Assembly: GCA_030248195.1 (NCBI GenBank)
Contig: JASAND010027724.1
Location: forward strand, 124,001-188,000
DNA length: 64,000 bases
Direction: 5' to 3'
Source of the DNA: Trissonchulus latispiculum
Taxonomy: Eukaryota > Nematoda > Enoplea > Enoplida > Ironidae
Positions 11,690 to 23,331 of this stretch are shown here, piece by piece. Position numbers and translations under genes: made by a program. The notes beneath the pieces are model-generated. The model was not told the DNA's origin. It was given only the letters and a program-made list of their open reading frames with translations, and did no database searches. The number at the start of each line of letters is the position of its first letter. The stretch's first letter is position 1.

Positions 11690-12740
11690 TATTGGTTTGC
11701 CGCTACTTCCGAAGGAAAAGGGCAAACCCTTATTCTCGTCGTGTTATTGGGTTGTCGCATTTTTTTTTAAAAAAAAGACAACCCTTTGATATGGCTAAGT
11801 TTCTTTATTTATTTATTTATTATTCCGGTCAACATTTGTGTCCCCCCCTTTTTCTCGAGATTGGCTGGACCGATCGGGCTGAAATTCTCACCATAGTTGT
11901 CGGGTGACCTGAAATGCTCCCGTTTGTAAGAGCATCCCGATATCTTCCGGATTCCGGGAATGGCGGCTCCCGGAAATTTAAAAATCGTAAGGGGGGACCA
12001 AGGGAAACGCAAAAATTTTTTGTCTCCGATTTTGTTTAAAAGTTGGTCATAGGGTAAGTCGACCACGCTGATTTCGAAACTGAAATCGAAATTTTCGGAA
12101 AATTTACGGATTTCGAGATATTCGACCCGGAAAATTCCGGATTTTGAAAAATTTCTCCAAAAGTGGTCGATATGGTACTCAAATGAAAGAGCTCGCCGAG
12201 CTGAGCAACTTTCCTTCTTGCGACATTTTCCGGAAATGCGTCCAGCGAAAATTACAGCCGAAAAACTGAAAATCCGGGAATTCCCGGAAAAACCGGAATT
12301 TTAAAAATTGTCCTAAAAGTTGTCAATATGGTACTTATTCGAAAGATCTCAGCGAGTAGGGAAAAAGTTGTGATAGGGCCAAAGTCTGAAAACGTTCCAA
12401 AACTGAGTTTGAGCCCGAGCCAATATAAGCACAGAGGAATAAGAGGAAAATGCGCGACAACCCGTTGATGCCGGTAGGATTTATTATTATTATTATTGGG
12501 TTGCCGCTTTTTACACAAAAAGGCAACCCTTTCATCTGGGTATGTTCCTTTATTATTATTATTCATCATCTCGTGACCACACCTGTCCCCCCCCTCTAAC
12601 TTTTGCTAGGGTTGACCGATTTGGCTGAAATTTGCGGTGGGGGTTGGGGGTGGGGTGAAGTGTTGACTGAAGCGCGGGGGGCTCCCCCCGTTGCGGTATG
12701 CGAAAGTACTCGATACGGTGATGCTGCAAATGGTCAAAAT

Positions 12741-13220
12741 TGAAAGTATCGGAAACCGCCCAATATGGGGCTCATTCGAAAGCTCTTGGTGAGTGGATTA
12801 AAAGTTGTAATAGGGCCGAGTCGTCAAAATGTACGAAATTTGAGTTACGGAGCTTCAAAGAGGTCAAAAATGGGCAAAATCGGCCAAAATGGCTCAAAAT
12901 TGAAAGTATCGGAAACCGCCCAATATGGGGCTTATTCGAAAGCTCTCGTTGAGTACATAAAAAGTTGTAGTAGGGCCAAGCCGCCAAAGTGTACGAAAGT
13001 TGAGTTACGGAGCTTCAAAGAGGCCAAAAATGGGCAAAATCGGTCAAAATGGCTCAAAATTGAAAATATCGGAAACCGCCCAATATGATCCTCATTCGAA
13101 AGCTCTAGGTAAGTAGATAAAAAGTTGTGATAGGGCCAAGCCGCCAAAATGTACGAAAATTGAGTTACGGAGCTTCAAAGAGGTCAAAACTGGTCAAAAT
13201 CGACCAAGATGACCAAACAT
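12741..13220. repeat. 160-bp tandem repeat, three units
   Basis: Units begin at 12741, 12901 and 13061, each opening with TGAAARTATCGGAAACCGCC. The first two intervals are exactly 160 bp. The third unit fades near 13220. The units carry repeated TGGTCAAAAT/TGGGCAAAAT blocks. ORFs here repeat with the unit and are not genes. Confidence 0.92.
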
Positions 13221-13610
13221 CGAAACTTTTCAAAATATGGTCAATATGGTACTCTACTGAGAGCTCTCGATACGGACTACACGAACCAGACAATACTGGT
13301 TCACGGAAGTGCCTCTTTTGGGAGATATGGCTATGTATATATAAAAGGAAAAAGCAGCGGCAACCCATTCTCGCTACTTCGCTAGTTATTATTATTATTA
13401 TTATTCTTCTTGTCCCCCCCTATTAACTCAAGCTAGGCTCAACGCCCGGAGCTGAAATTTGGTGGGTATGTGGGGGTTGGTCCCAAACCTGGCCCATTTT
13501 AATTTCATCGCTCTAGACCCACCCAGTCGACCAGGGCAGGGAATTTAATTTTTTAAAATGGTTCTGGTTTAGAGGGGGGTTCTGGTTCTCTGGCAAGGCG
13601 ATTCTCAAAA

Positions 13611-14890
13611 ATGGTCGAAAACTTTTTGTCTCCGATTTGGTTGAAAAGTCAGTCCTAGGGTAATTCGGGGACGCAGATTCCAAATCTGCAATCGAAATTT
13701 ATCTAGCTTTTGTAAATCTCGAGATATGTCCAAAAGTTACACTGTTGGAGACCGCAAAAGTGAGCAAACTGCCCAGAAACGCCTAATATCTGTGTTTTTC
13801 GAACTCGTTAGTCAAGTTTAGCCGGTGGATTTGCTAAGATATCCTTTCAAAAGAAGTATCAAGTAACTTGTGGCAATATTTAATCGAAAATTCCTTATCC
13901 CAACTGCCTTTTTATGGGCAACCATTTTCAGAGGAAGGTGTCAAAAATGGTCAAAAACTTTTTGTCTCCGATTTGGTTAAAAAGTCGGTCCTAGGGTAAT
14001 TCGGGGACGCAAATTCCAAATCTGCAATCGAAATTTTTGTAGCTTTTGTGAATCTCGAGATATGGCCAAAAGTTACACTGTTGGAGACCGCAAAAGTGAG
14101 CAAACTGCCCAGAAACTCCTAATATCTGTGTTTTTTGAACGTTAGTGAAGTTTAGCCGGTGGATTTGCTAGGACACCCTTTAAAAAGAAGTGTCAAGTAA
14201 CTTTCAGCGATACTTAGAAGAAAATTTCTTATCCCAACTGCCCTTTTAACGGCAACCATTTTCAGAGGAAGGTGTCAAAAATGGTCAAAAACTTTTTGTC
14301 TCTGATTTGGTTAAAAAGTCGGTCCTAGGGTAATTCGGGGACGCAAATTCCAAATCTGCAATCGAAATTTTTGTAGCTTTTGTGAATCTCGAGATATGGT
14401 CAAAAGTTACACCGTTGGAGTCCGCAAAAGTGGGCAAACTTCCCAGAAACGACTAATATCTGTGTTTTTTGAGCTTGTTAGTCAATTTGAGCTGGTGGAT
14501 ATGCTAGGACACCCTTTAAGAGGGTGTATCAAGCAACTTGTAGTAATCGAAAATTCCTTATCCCAACTGCCCTTTTAAGGGCAACCATTTTGAGATGTAC
14601 GGGTTAAAAGCCTTTTGTCTAAACTTTGGACGAAACGTTGGCCCAAGGGGAGGTCGAGAACGTAGATTTTATACGTACAATCAAAAGTTTTAAAGAAGTT
14701 GTGGCTTTGGAGATATGACGAAAGGCAGTCATGCTTAATTTGCAGCAGGTACTCTAGAAAAGGATTATGTGCATATTCTCCGACTTGCTTTGCAATTTGA
14801 TTACGTTAGCAAGAAGAACGTTTGTTAAACTGTAAAGTGTCTTTAAGCTACGAACTGCTTATCCCAACTGCCCCTTTAAGGGCAACCATT
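13611..14890. repeat. ~335-bp tandem repeat, three good units and a diverged fourth
   Basis: Units begin at 13611, 13947 and 14281 with ATGGTCRAAAACTTTTTGTC, giving intervals of 336 and 334 bp. Each ends with a TTATCCCAACTGCC(C)TTTT...GGCAACCATTTT segment that is the core of the following 46-bp array. A fourth, diverged unit runs from about 14590 to 14890. Confidence 0.9.
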
Positions 14891-15190
14891 TTCAGAAACA
14901 TTCCTTATCCCAACTGCCCCTTTAAGGGCAACCATTTCCAGAAACATTCCTTATCCCAACTGCCCCTTTAGGGCAACCATTTCCAGAAAAGTTCCTTATC
15001 CCAACTGCCCTTCCAAGGGCAAAGGTTTCCAGGGAATATATATATACCTTATCCCAACTGTTCCTTTAAGGGCAACCATTTCCAGAAAAGTTCTTTATGC
15101 CAACTGCTGTTTCAAGGGCAACCATTTCCAGGGAATGTTCCTTATCCCAACTACCCCTTTAAGGGCAACCATTTTCAGAAAACAACACGG
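14859..15190. repeat. ~46-bp tandem repeat, about seven units
   Basis: TTATCCCAACTG-type starts occur at 14859, 14905, 14951, 14996, 15049, 15095 and 15142 (spacing 45-53 bp). Each unit holds a short palindrome (GCCCCTTTAAGGGC) and then AACCATTTCCAG. A TATATATA insertion lengthens the fourth interval. Confidence 0.93.
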
Positions 15191-15458
15191 AAAATACTCT
15201 TTATCCCCCGTTTGACCGAAAATCGACGCTACAAAATAACCTGCCTAATGAAAGAAGCGGCGGCAAACCATTCATGCCAATTTAGCTTGTTTATCTGTAT
15301 TTTGAATATCTCAACTTTGTATCCCCAAAAATAAAGTATTTAATCATTCCAATAATCACAACGTTATATATTATCCCGAGTTAAACACTGCAGTATAAAC
15401 AAAACTGCATTTTTACGTTTATAAGTGTTTTTGATGCCTTGCTGAAGTCTTGGTCACT

Positions 15459-16751
15459 CTAGCAAACACCCACAACAGAATTGGCACAGTAGACAAATAT
15501 GCCACCGAAGAATGAGCTGCATGCTGGCTGCAACTGCAAAGTGTCGCACTGGGTAGTCTTTATGTGCAGTCTAGCTGCCGTTGGAGTGAGATGATTCCCT
15601 TGTATCATGGTGACATTGTTTCCATGCAGGATTAGCTCAACCTTACCAATAGTGGTCGCTACCGAATTAAAAATGCTTAATGACAGGTTTGCGCCATTAC
15701 CAAGACCAAGGCGAATTTCACGAACGCTGCTCATAGTGTGGAAGACGTCAGGATGAAACTGTGTGAACTTGGCATTTCCCATATCCAGCTTTTTTAGTTT
15801 GCCAAAACCATTCAATGATTCCTTGGTAAGACTCTTCACACTTTCATCAAATTCCACATCGTCCAAAACCAGCTCCTTCAAATTTGTAGCCTTAGCCAGA
15901 GCGTCAACGCAGGACAAATCGTTCATCGCATTGTGACTGAAATTAACAACTTTCAAACTTTCCGCACTGCTGAACATGCCAGCATCGCAGGTTAGGTTGA
16001 CTTCATTGTGTGATACATCTAACCACTCCAAACTAGGTCCAACTCGGAAAGGCAAAGTTCCTTCATAGTCCAGATGGGAGGAACTTAAGTCCAAAAGTTT
16101 CAGGTGGTATAGTCCATCAAGTGCTCCGCGTTCCATTTTTAGGTGCCCTTTCTCTAAAGAGTTGTCATTAAGCAATAGCATTTCTAGACTCGGAAGTGAG
16201 CTGAAAGCATTAGCTTGAAGAAGCTGTAACGGATTGTGCTTCAGATTTAAAACCTTGGTAGTGTTGATCATTCTTGAGAACGTATTCGAAGCAATCTCAT
16301 TGATCTTGTTGTTCGCCAAGTAAAGCTTCTCTACTGCCAGTCCTCTAAATGCTCCGGGCACCAGGTGCCTAATTCCTGTACTTATAATTTCCAACTTTTC
16401 CACTGACAGCCCACTAAATGCTCCAGGTATGATTCCATACATTTTCCCGTACCCGTTGTCATCTATATGGAGCGAGGGTGGTTTGGCGAGACCTAAGCTA
16501 AATGCATTGGATGGTAGTGTGCTTAAGTGTCCATTTGTAAAAACATAGATGTCAAAGAAGAATTTGGATACTGTTAACTTAAAGTCGGTGGTCACAGGAA
16601 TGTCCTTTTTAAGGTAGCAGGAAAGAAAATCATCATTGCCAACGGCTGTACACTTCGCTGCGTTGGCTGGAAACACACTAAATGTATCGCCAATGGCAGC
16701 TGAAATCACACAGATGCAGAGCATCAAAACATATCCCAACAAACTGGACAT
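15459..16751 (-). CDS. Secreted leucine-rich-repeat protein
   Basis: An intact 430-codon single-exon ORF. Residues 4-20 are hydrophobic (LLGYVLMLCICVISAA), a probable signal peptide. Residues ~34-46 hold an N-terminal Cys pair. From ~residue 75 there are about ten LRRs of 22-26 residues with typical cores such as VEKLYLANNKINEIASNTFS and LKLLDLSSSHLDYEG. The C-terminal 30 residues hold four Cys, resembling a C-terminal LRR cap. Five or more N-x-S/T sites fit an extracellular protein. No transmembrane segment or intracellular domain follows, so it is probably secreted; the partner is unknown. An ATTAAA-type polyadenylation hexamer lies about 120 bp beyond the stop. The ATG at 16751 was chosen because it directly precedes the signal peptide. 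It is one of the few undamaged genes here. Confidence 0.85.
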   Translation of the reverse strand: MSSLLGYVLMLCICVISAAIGDTFSVFPANAAKCTAVGNDDFLSCYLKKDIPVTTDFKLTVSKFFFDIYVFTNGHLSTLPSNAFSLGLAKPPSLHIDDNGYGKMYGIIPGAFSGLSVEKLEIISTGIRHLVPGAFRGLAVEKLYLANNKINEIASNTFSRMINTTKVLNLKHNPLQLLQANAFSSLPSLEMLLLNDNSLEKGHLKMERGALDGLYHLKLLDLSSSHLDYEGTLPFRVGPSLEWLDVSHNEVNLTCDAGMFSSAESLKVVNFSHNAMNDLSCVDALAKATNLKELVLDDVEFDESVKSLTKESLNGFGKLKKLDMGNAKFTQFHPDVFHTMSSVREIRLGLGNGANLSLSIFNSVATTIGKVELILHGNNVTMIQGNHLTPTAARLHIKTTQCDTLQLQPACSSFFGGIFVYCANSVVGVC

Positions 16752-17429
16752 TGCTTGTCACCACTATAAAGCCACAAATCCTGACTTGAAAACAATGAAC
16801 TCTAAAACCAAAATAAACAAGTAAAGACTTCTTGTGTAAAAATTAATAATTCTAGAAAAATAAAAATATATTAGAATGACTTCGTGTGCCCAAAGAACTT
16901 ATAGATGCGTTGTTAGTTTAAAGTACAATGCATTAAATTGCCATCAAACATCTGAATTTCAGCCTGCCAGAAGGATAAAGCATTTGAAAAGAAAGACGAT
17001 TTCACACACAAATCGTACTGGCCTGACCCTAATCTTAAACCACTGCTCACACGCATTTATGGTGAAATGCATTTTATCGAGAAAATTGCGAGCGAATGCC
17101 CGAGCTGAGCAAATATACGAGTGCTGATATGCTGAGACGCAGCAGAAAAAATTGGTCAAGAACGCTAAAATTGGGATGATCGAAGACTGGACAGTATGCA
17201 GAATAATAATGTCAGACGTTAAGTCGAACATCTTTTTCATTGGCAAAATTGCGTCCTTACCACCAAATAAACTGAAACTTTGAACGACCCTTAATTGAGG
17301 TTTTACCTGCCATCTGCCAATCAAAAACAAAATCAAAAACTAACTAGTTTGTTTCAGTTTTCGGCAAAATTTTAACATTAGCTAGTTCTTTACTCATTTA
17401 GGTAGACATATTTGAAATTTCTACATTTT
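16752..17429. other. Non-coding stretch upstream of the LRR gene
   Basis: Likely contains the LRR promoter, but no defined TATA box or other site could be supported. Short ORFs on both strands show no family resemblance. Confidence 0.5.
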
Positions 17430-17840
17430 CTACAGTTTTCCTAACATTTAGAAAATTGTCGTTTTTTCGAAAACTGGGTTTTCAAAAAATCGAAAAAAGC
17501 GCGATGCAGCATTGCCTCTTTGCATCTTTTGTATTGCAAAGTTTATATTATTGCCTTGGAATCAGTTTTTCATATGAAGAACACTAGGTTTATTTATTGC
17601 CTGCTTACTGACGTGTCATCTAAGGACTGCTGAATTAAAAAGAACCGGAGCCCACAGAAAGTTTGCGCAAAATGAATTGTGCTCATATCCCATTAAATGG
17701 CCAATTCTATTCATGATAGAACGTTATTGTCAAAGCTCTGCGTCGCAGAAGTTTTGGTAGAAACATTTGAATTAATTAAGTAAATGCTCTTATTAACTTA
17801 AACACAGAAAGTCATAAAATGAGCAAGTGACAACTATATA
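17430..17840. repeat. Diverged direct repeat, copy 1
   Basis: Matches 18615-19065 in the same orientation along its whole length, with indels. Shared landmarks are TATTGCCTTGGAATCA, GTGTCATCTAAGGACTG, GCCCACAGAAAGT and CATTTGAATTAATTAAGTAAATGCTC (copy 2 has CATTCGCATTAATTAAG). No coding content. It is a local duplication or a pair of old repeat-element copies. Confidence 0.75.
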
Positions 17841-18614
17841 GAATCAATGGTTTTACCTTAAGTTAATGTGCACCCTGTTAGAACAGGAATAGTAGCAGAC
17901 GCTAGAGGACTGTTGGCGGACCCTGTTAGAAGACGAATGGAAGACAAATATCTATAAACAATTGTGTGGTACGAAGGAATAGTAAGGTTGCTAGGTCAAA
18001 AAATTTAGTAACGCGTCTACTGTGCATGGAGGCTTAATCGAAGTGAACACTTCGCAATATGCGAGCTATAAAGTTCAAATTTACAGGGATAGGTGACCCA
18101 TTCCGATGTGGTTAACGAAGGGCATAACAACGACAGGAAACCCACAAAACTACTCAACAACGCCAATAACTACTCCCAACTGAACAAATCCCCGTCTAAA
18201 CATTCCTTTTATTAGCATTCATCTAAAAGACAGCTTTATCATTCACGTGTAATTTAGCACTAACATTTTTAATTATTCTCTACGTAATAATAGATAAAAG
18301 CAATTTCTCTGCAGTGTAGATAGAAACAACTGCGCTGCAATGCTGTTCTGTTGCGCAGCTATGTAAATTTAATCATCCAATGGATAATATCCCACGCAGT
18401 CGTGGAAACCGTTAGTTACCATGTATATACTTTAAATGGCGTACTACTGAATATATATTGCTGTTTTCAGTTTTTCATAGAGAGCATACAAACGGTACAG
18501 GGTTATCATCTGCTCTAATTCCTAAATGAAAATTCTAACTCCAAGTTTACGCTGTATTTTGATCGGCCCTTCCATTGATACAAATAGTTCCTTTGTTCCA
18601 CTTACCAAATTTTT

Positions 18615-19065
18615 GGCGCCAATCGCAGTTTTTCTAAAATTTTGAAAATTACTGTTTTTTGAAAGTTTGGCTTAATTACAATTAAAGCATGGTCCAAAAC
18701 AACCTCTTTTGTATTGCAACCTTCATATTATTGCCTTGGAATCAATTTTCCACATCAAAAGCACTAATTTTCTTTCTGCTTTCTTACTTACGTCATACGT
18801 GTCATCTAAGGACTGGTTAAGGTTAAACTACTTACGTTGGGATGGTTGATTTGCTGCTGAATTAAGAAGAACCGCAGCCCACAGAAAGTATGCGCAAAAG
18901 GAACAGTGGTTATATCCCATTAAATGGCGAATTTAATTGATGTGTTGGAATGTTATTATCAAAGCTCTGCAGCTGAAGAATTTTGTGGTAGAGACATTCG
19001 CATTAATTAAGTAAATGCTCTAATTAAATTAAACACAGCAAGCCATAAAATCGAGCAAGTGACAA
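18615..19065. repeat. Diverged direct repeat, copy 2
   Basis: Second copy of the 17430-17840 segment, about 1.2 kb away. It is slightly longer because of a 40-bp insertion near 18815. The 17841-18614 DNA between the copies has no recognisable gene. Confidence 0.75.
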
Positions 19066-19150
19066 CAAGAGTACATAATGTAAGAGTAAGAAACTCCTAC
19101 ACTAGCATGTACTAAGCATGCTAGGCATGCTCGGTGCGTTAACTCGGGAC

Positions 19151-19225
19151 CAGACATGTGCAGGAGGGGAAATTCTGGGGGGGGGGGAGGGGTGAATCAC
19201 CCCCCCCCCCCCAAGCACACGTATG
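19151..19225. mobile_element. Internally deleted copy of the hAT-like MITE, copy B
   Basis: 75 bp. It keeps the left end CAGACATGTGCAGGAGGGGAA and the right end AAGCACACGTATG of the 202-bp family, with little more than G and C runs between. No 8-bp target duplication is visible, so this is a decayed or rearranged copy. Confidence 0.8.
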
Positions 19226-21540
19226 GCTGTTGCACACTTTATAAACTAAAGTTAAACCTCCACCGATACGCTCAGTTGGACAACAGCATATCCGATTACC
19301 CAATAACTACTCATTGCCAACAATAAACATCAAATCTAAGCCTAAGCCAAGGCAATGACTACAGTAGACTAACTTACCGCTGCCAACTGTGTCCTGTTGC
19401 GACGGCATAAATGAAGACTGCACAAAACCAGCCAAGCTATTCACAATGTCCTGTAGAACTTTGGTTGCATGAGGGCGCATATCATAGTGCTCGCAAAAAG
19501 TACTGTAAATGAAAAAATACACAGGTTTCACAGGTACAAATAGTGGTACATAGCAAGCACTACTTATTTCATCCAGGGCTTCTATACCTTGTACGTTATT
19601 ATGATTCTCCCTTTAAGTTCCTTGTTTTCATTCGGCTTGTCTTTTAGTTCCTCATCTGTTTGGCAAATAATATCAAAATCTATATAAATGGATTTCAGGA
19701 CACTGGTACTCAAAAACAAAAACGATATTAAAGTTTATGGTCCCAGGGTTTTGGGGTACTTTGGGACACTCGAGAAACGACCTTGGGCCCTAAAACCAAG
19801 ATGATGAATTACCCAGGTGCGGGTACAAAAAAATGACGAAAACACTCGAAAGGACGCGGTGTCTTCCAATTCAAACCAACCAATGACGAAACTGCGAGCA
19901 CGAAAGTGACCAATCATCGTCTGATGATTGCGAGAAAAGCAAAATTATCCTGGAAGCAAATTTCCAAACTCCAGTCAGTCTGTAATTTTGGGTTGCCGGC
20001 GGACGGCCGTCTCTTTTCTGTCTCTCGTGGGTAAAACTCTGTGGGAAATCAAAGACACCCCATGAGAAACTATGTTGGGAGAGGCGTCAGCAAGTTTGCT
20101 CGCACAAGTTTTTCCGAGGAATTTAAGCAAACTTTTAATTTAAGTTTGGGTCGAGGTCGTGGCTCCTGTCAGAGATCGTCTACAGGACTGAGCTTAACTA
20201 TAGTAGCTATAATACTAGCTATAATAATACTAACTAATAATAGCTATAATGCCGTTTTTGAATTATACGCACCAGAAGACCCCATATAAAAAGTTTTTCC
20301 AAAGCAAATGTTCAATTCTCAATTTTAAGATGGGTTCTACCACGGTTCTTGTAGCACAGAAGCTTCAGCGCCATAATGTCTCCTCCACTACAGCGCCACG
20401 TCTTCCTTTTCCAATATCCTTTACTGCCGCTGAGGTGTCGGTAAGTTTTGAAGCAGAAAACAAGGTACTAGTGCACTATGATGTGCACATGATCCTGAGC
20501 CTAAACTGAAGCCCAAAACTAAACCTAAGCCTATTTTTCACAAAATCCTCCAGCTGCCGTATTCACAAAGCTTTTAGTGGCTGTTTTAGGGGCACTTTTA
20601 GTGTTAATGGACGCTTGAAACTTTTAGGCTTATTCACAAAAATTTAGCATACTTACTTTAGGGCCCTTAGTTTAGGGACACTTTTAGCATTTTAGGTACC
20701 GTTTTAGTGGAGCTTTGTGAATGCGGCCCCAGGATACTTTAAATTCACACCAAACCAAATCCTTGTAGTTTCTATAATCTTTATGTTACATTCTTTACAA
20801 TTGCTCAATCTCAGCATTACAATAAAATCAACCAGGAAACTTTAAATTCACACCAAACCAATCGTGAGAGCGCTGACGCATAAAATACAATAATCCATCG
20901 CAACACTCCTAATCTGAACGATAATCCATAACTCCACTCACAATAAGGTCAGTAAATCCACAAACTCCGCCAATCAATTTGTAAGAAGTCTATGGCTGCT
21001 TTGACCAGTGATGCGCCCCAGGCTGTCTCCTACTACTTGAATAATGGTTTTTGGTCTTCCTCAAGGAACTTGGACGACAATTCTGCTCTCCAGGGATTGG
21101 ATTTGAACTTACGCCCATCTAACCATTTCAGCAAATAACCGGAGCCATACCGTTGTATGTCCCTCCGTCTATCTCGGCTACAGTTCAATAAAATACGGCA
21201 TGCCTGTTTTACTGTTTGATCATGTTGCCCAACTTCTGATCTGGCATCTGGCTGTTAATGTGGATGGATACGGACGGAGATTCGAAGAATGAAAAGAAAA
21301 CTGAGTCTGAGATGCAAAGTGAAGGACTTAGTTAAAATTCATTATTGTTCCAGAATCTCCATCGTTCCAGACAAACACTATGTATGTGACCAATAATTTA
21401 TTAAAAATTCGGAGAGACGTCACCAAACAAAAATTTCAACTCCGTGTGGCAAAGTTGCATGACAAGCTAATTTTCTGAAATCTTATAGCAAAGTCCAACT
21501 AAGCTTTAGAGGATGAAAGAAATAGCAACCCCACTCAATC
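19226..21540. other. Mostly non-coding DNA with one small inverted-repeat element
   Basis: No gene is supported. Short ORFs (for example 20041-20289 +) lack homology and codon signal. A MITE-like element sits at 20556-20727. A TAATA/TAGCTATAAT-rich microsatellite-like stretch occupies 20195-20250. Sequence just before 21541 may be more of the Copia relic, but cannot be read. Confidence 0.45.
20556..20727. mobile_element. 172-bp MITE-like element with 16-bp inverted ends
   Basis: The left end GCCGTATTCACAAAGC and the right end reverse-complemented GCCGCATTCACAAAGC differ at one of 16 bases. The interior is repetitive (TTTTAG motifs) and repeats part of the terminal motif (TTATTCACAAAA). No clear target duplication, so the superfamily is not assigned. 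Confidence 0.65.
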
Positions 21541-22870
21541 AGTTGGGTACTCTAATGCAGACTGGGCCGGCGACCAAGGTGATGGGAAATCAGTCAGTGG
21601 GACTGTTGTCTTTTTAGGGTGGTGCCGTGAGAAAACGACTGCTGTGCGGTGGGCGGTATTACACAGAGATGGACGCTGGCCGCGGGATCCCGCGGGACGG
21701 GACGGTATGGGACGACAACCTTCGTCCCGCGGGATGCCGCGGGACGAAAAATTCTTATATTTTCTTCAAAATTAGGGAATATTTGAGAAAACTAGATAAC
21801 ATTTTTCAAAAAAATTACAGTCACATTCAAATTATTCAATAAAATTTAATTTTAAAGTAATAAAATTTCATTTGCTGTGCTGGTTCGTACCTCACCTGAT
21901 TAGAAGTTTAATAGTTTGTTTAATTTTTAGTATATGCAGGTAATGTAAATGATTTTGAAGTTGTAAAGTGTTGATTATAAATAACAAGCCAAGGGTTTGA
22001 TTTTTAACTAAAAGAGCATAGAGTGGCAGTATGCTGTATAGTAGTATGACAGTAATTTGCTGATTCTGTTAAATTTGATTTTACTTGACCAATTGTCGTT
22101 TTTAACGCTTTTTGCGAAAGAGGTTGTTCATACTCATAGCCTATCGTTGTGTGGAAAAACAATATATAATATGGAGTTAGATTTATATACAATTATTAAT
22201 TTTCCGCTAGTTCGAAATCTGTAACGTACTCTTTACATTAAAGCTTTAATTTAAGTTTAAATTTAACTTTAAGTTTACTCGTATCGAGCTAACGAAATGT
22301 TAAATCAACAGTCAGAATCAGGATTAGTGTTTACTTTAAATAGAAGTTTAGAACTTTTCCATGAACTTCTTTTATATTTAATAACTTTATTCAGAACGTA
22401 TCGACAAAAACGGAAACAAAATGTTTTCGGTTCGATCGAACTAAACTAGCATATTTCTAAATCAAAACTCAATATTGTTTGTTTGCAGATGATCAGCATT
22501 TCTCATTTTTACACACAGCAATGTATGTAAATATATAAATTAAATATTGAGTATCCACTATTAATCATACGAAAGAACAAATAAATAACGTAAAGTTAAC
22601 ATAACAAATCTTATTTTAAATTATCATATTAAATTATTATTAATTACCATTAATTTTAGTTAATGAGACAGCTAAGAAATTATGCGGGATTTTGCGGGAC
22701 GGGCATTATAAACTTTGCGGGACTGTGGGATCCCGCGGGACGGGACAAAAAGATTTCGTCCCGCGTCCATCGCTGGTATTACAGCAAACAACATGCTGTC
22801 GTTGCCTTGTCTACTGCAGAGGCTGAATATAGCGTCCTGTGTTCTGTTACCCAGCATGTAGTACGGTCGG
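21541..22870 (+). pseudogene. Copia RNase H relic interrupted by a hAT element
   Basis: Before the insertion, 21541-21618 reads VGYSNADWAGDQGDGKSVSG then TVVFL, the signature of the Ty1/Copia RNase H domain (Y-x-D-A-D-W-A-G type). After it, 22779-22870 reads YYSKQHAVVALSTAEAEYSV, the other half of the same domain (K-Q-x3-V-A-L-S-T-x-E-A-E-Y). The 1112-bp hAT element lies exactly between them. A frameshift near 21620 shows the copy was or became defective. No other Copia domain is readable nearby. Confidence 0.85.
21664..22775. mobile_element. Non-autonomous hAT element, 1112 bp
   Basis: Terminal inverted repeats CAGAGATGGACGC (left) and CAGCGATGGACGC (right, reverse-complemented) fit the hAT CAG-N-GATGG type. 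A perfect 8-bp target duplication GTATTACA flanks it (21656-21663 and 22776-22783). Subterminal DNA is dense in GCGGGA/TCCCGC motifs, as expected for transposase binding. The interior of ~900 bp is AT-rich with no transposase ORF, so it depends on an autonomous relative. Confidence 0.93.
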
Positions 22871-23331
22871 TGCATGCGGTCGGTTGGATTATAATCCCCT
22901 TTTCCTTGGCTCTAATAGGATTGAATCACTTAACTTTTGGTTACCATTATCCAGCTTTTACAAACTTTTACAAATTTTGTAATTACTATGCCTTCTAGTG
23001 TATTTCTTCGGCTTGGAATTTTTTCTTACATGGATTATAAATGCTCCCACATTTCTCACAACTGTTCGCCCATGCTTGAGAAATGAAACTACTTTTTTCT
23101 AAATTGTACCAGCTCTCCTCGAATTAATGATAGCGTTTTTTATCCTGGAATAATTAGGAGGCTCTTAAAATCTTTCGCCGGGAATAATGTTAAATGTCGA
23201 GCGATGTCGAGTTGAATCGCATTGACAAACGTTGATGCTGTTGGTTACACGATTGTGATACATTCAACCTGTGAGGCCTGTACTTTAATATTGCTCTTTA
23301 TCCGTAATAGCCCTTCATATGTCTTTCATTA
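22871..23331. other. Non-coding stretch
   Basis: T-rich DNA following the Copia relic. No feature recognised. Confidence 0.45.

Larger units (their letters stand above)
11690..15200. repeat. Composite repeat complex built around GGCAACC motifs
   Basis: Three related blocks start near 11690, 12490 and 13345. Each has GGGTTGCC/GGCAACCC arms (for example GGGTTGCCG ... AAGGCAACCC at about 12498-12530), a TTATT-type microsatellite, then TGTCCCCCCC and a stretch ending near GGCTGAAATTT. Between and after them lie tandem arrays of 160, ~335 and ~46 bp. The 335-bp and 46-bp units both contain a TTATCCCAACTGCC...GGGCAACCATTT core, so the arrays are hierarchically related. No protein-coding capacity was recognised. 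It could be a non-autonomous transposon family or a satellite derived from one. Confidence 0.7.

Noticed and set aside
11557..11907. 116-codon plus ORF with hydrophobic stretches resembling transmembrane segments.
   Set aside because: Hydrophobicity comes from T-rich DNA, and the ORF runs into the GGCAACCC repeat block.
12740..13426. Several 66-107 codon ORFs on both strands in the 160-bp array.
   Set aside because: They repeat with the tandem unit and change frame with it; they follow from the repeat, not from selection for protein.
14859..15190. Regularly spaced short palindromic repeats that might suggest a CRISPR array.
   Set aside because: Units are contiguous with no unique spacers, the context is a eukaryotic repeat complex, and no cas-like gene is present.
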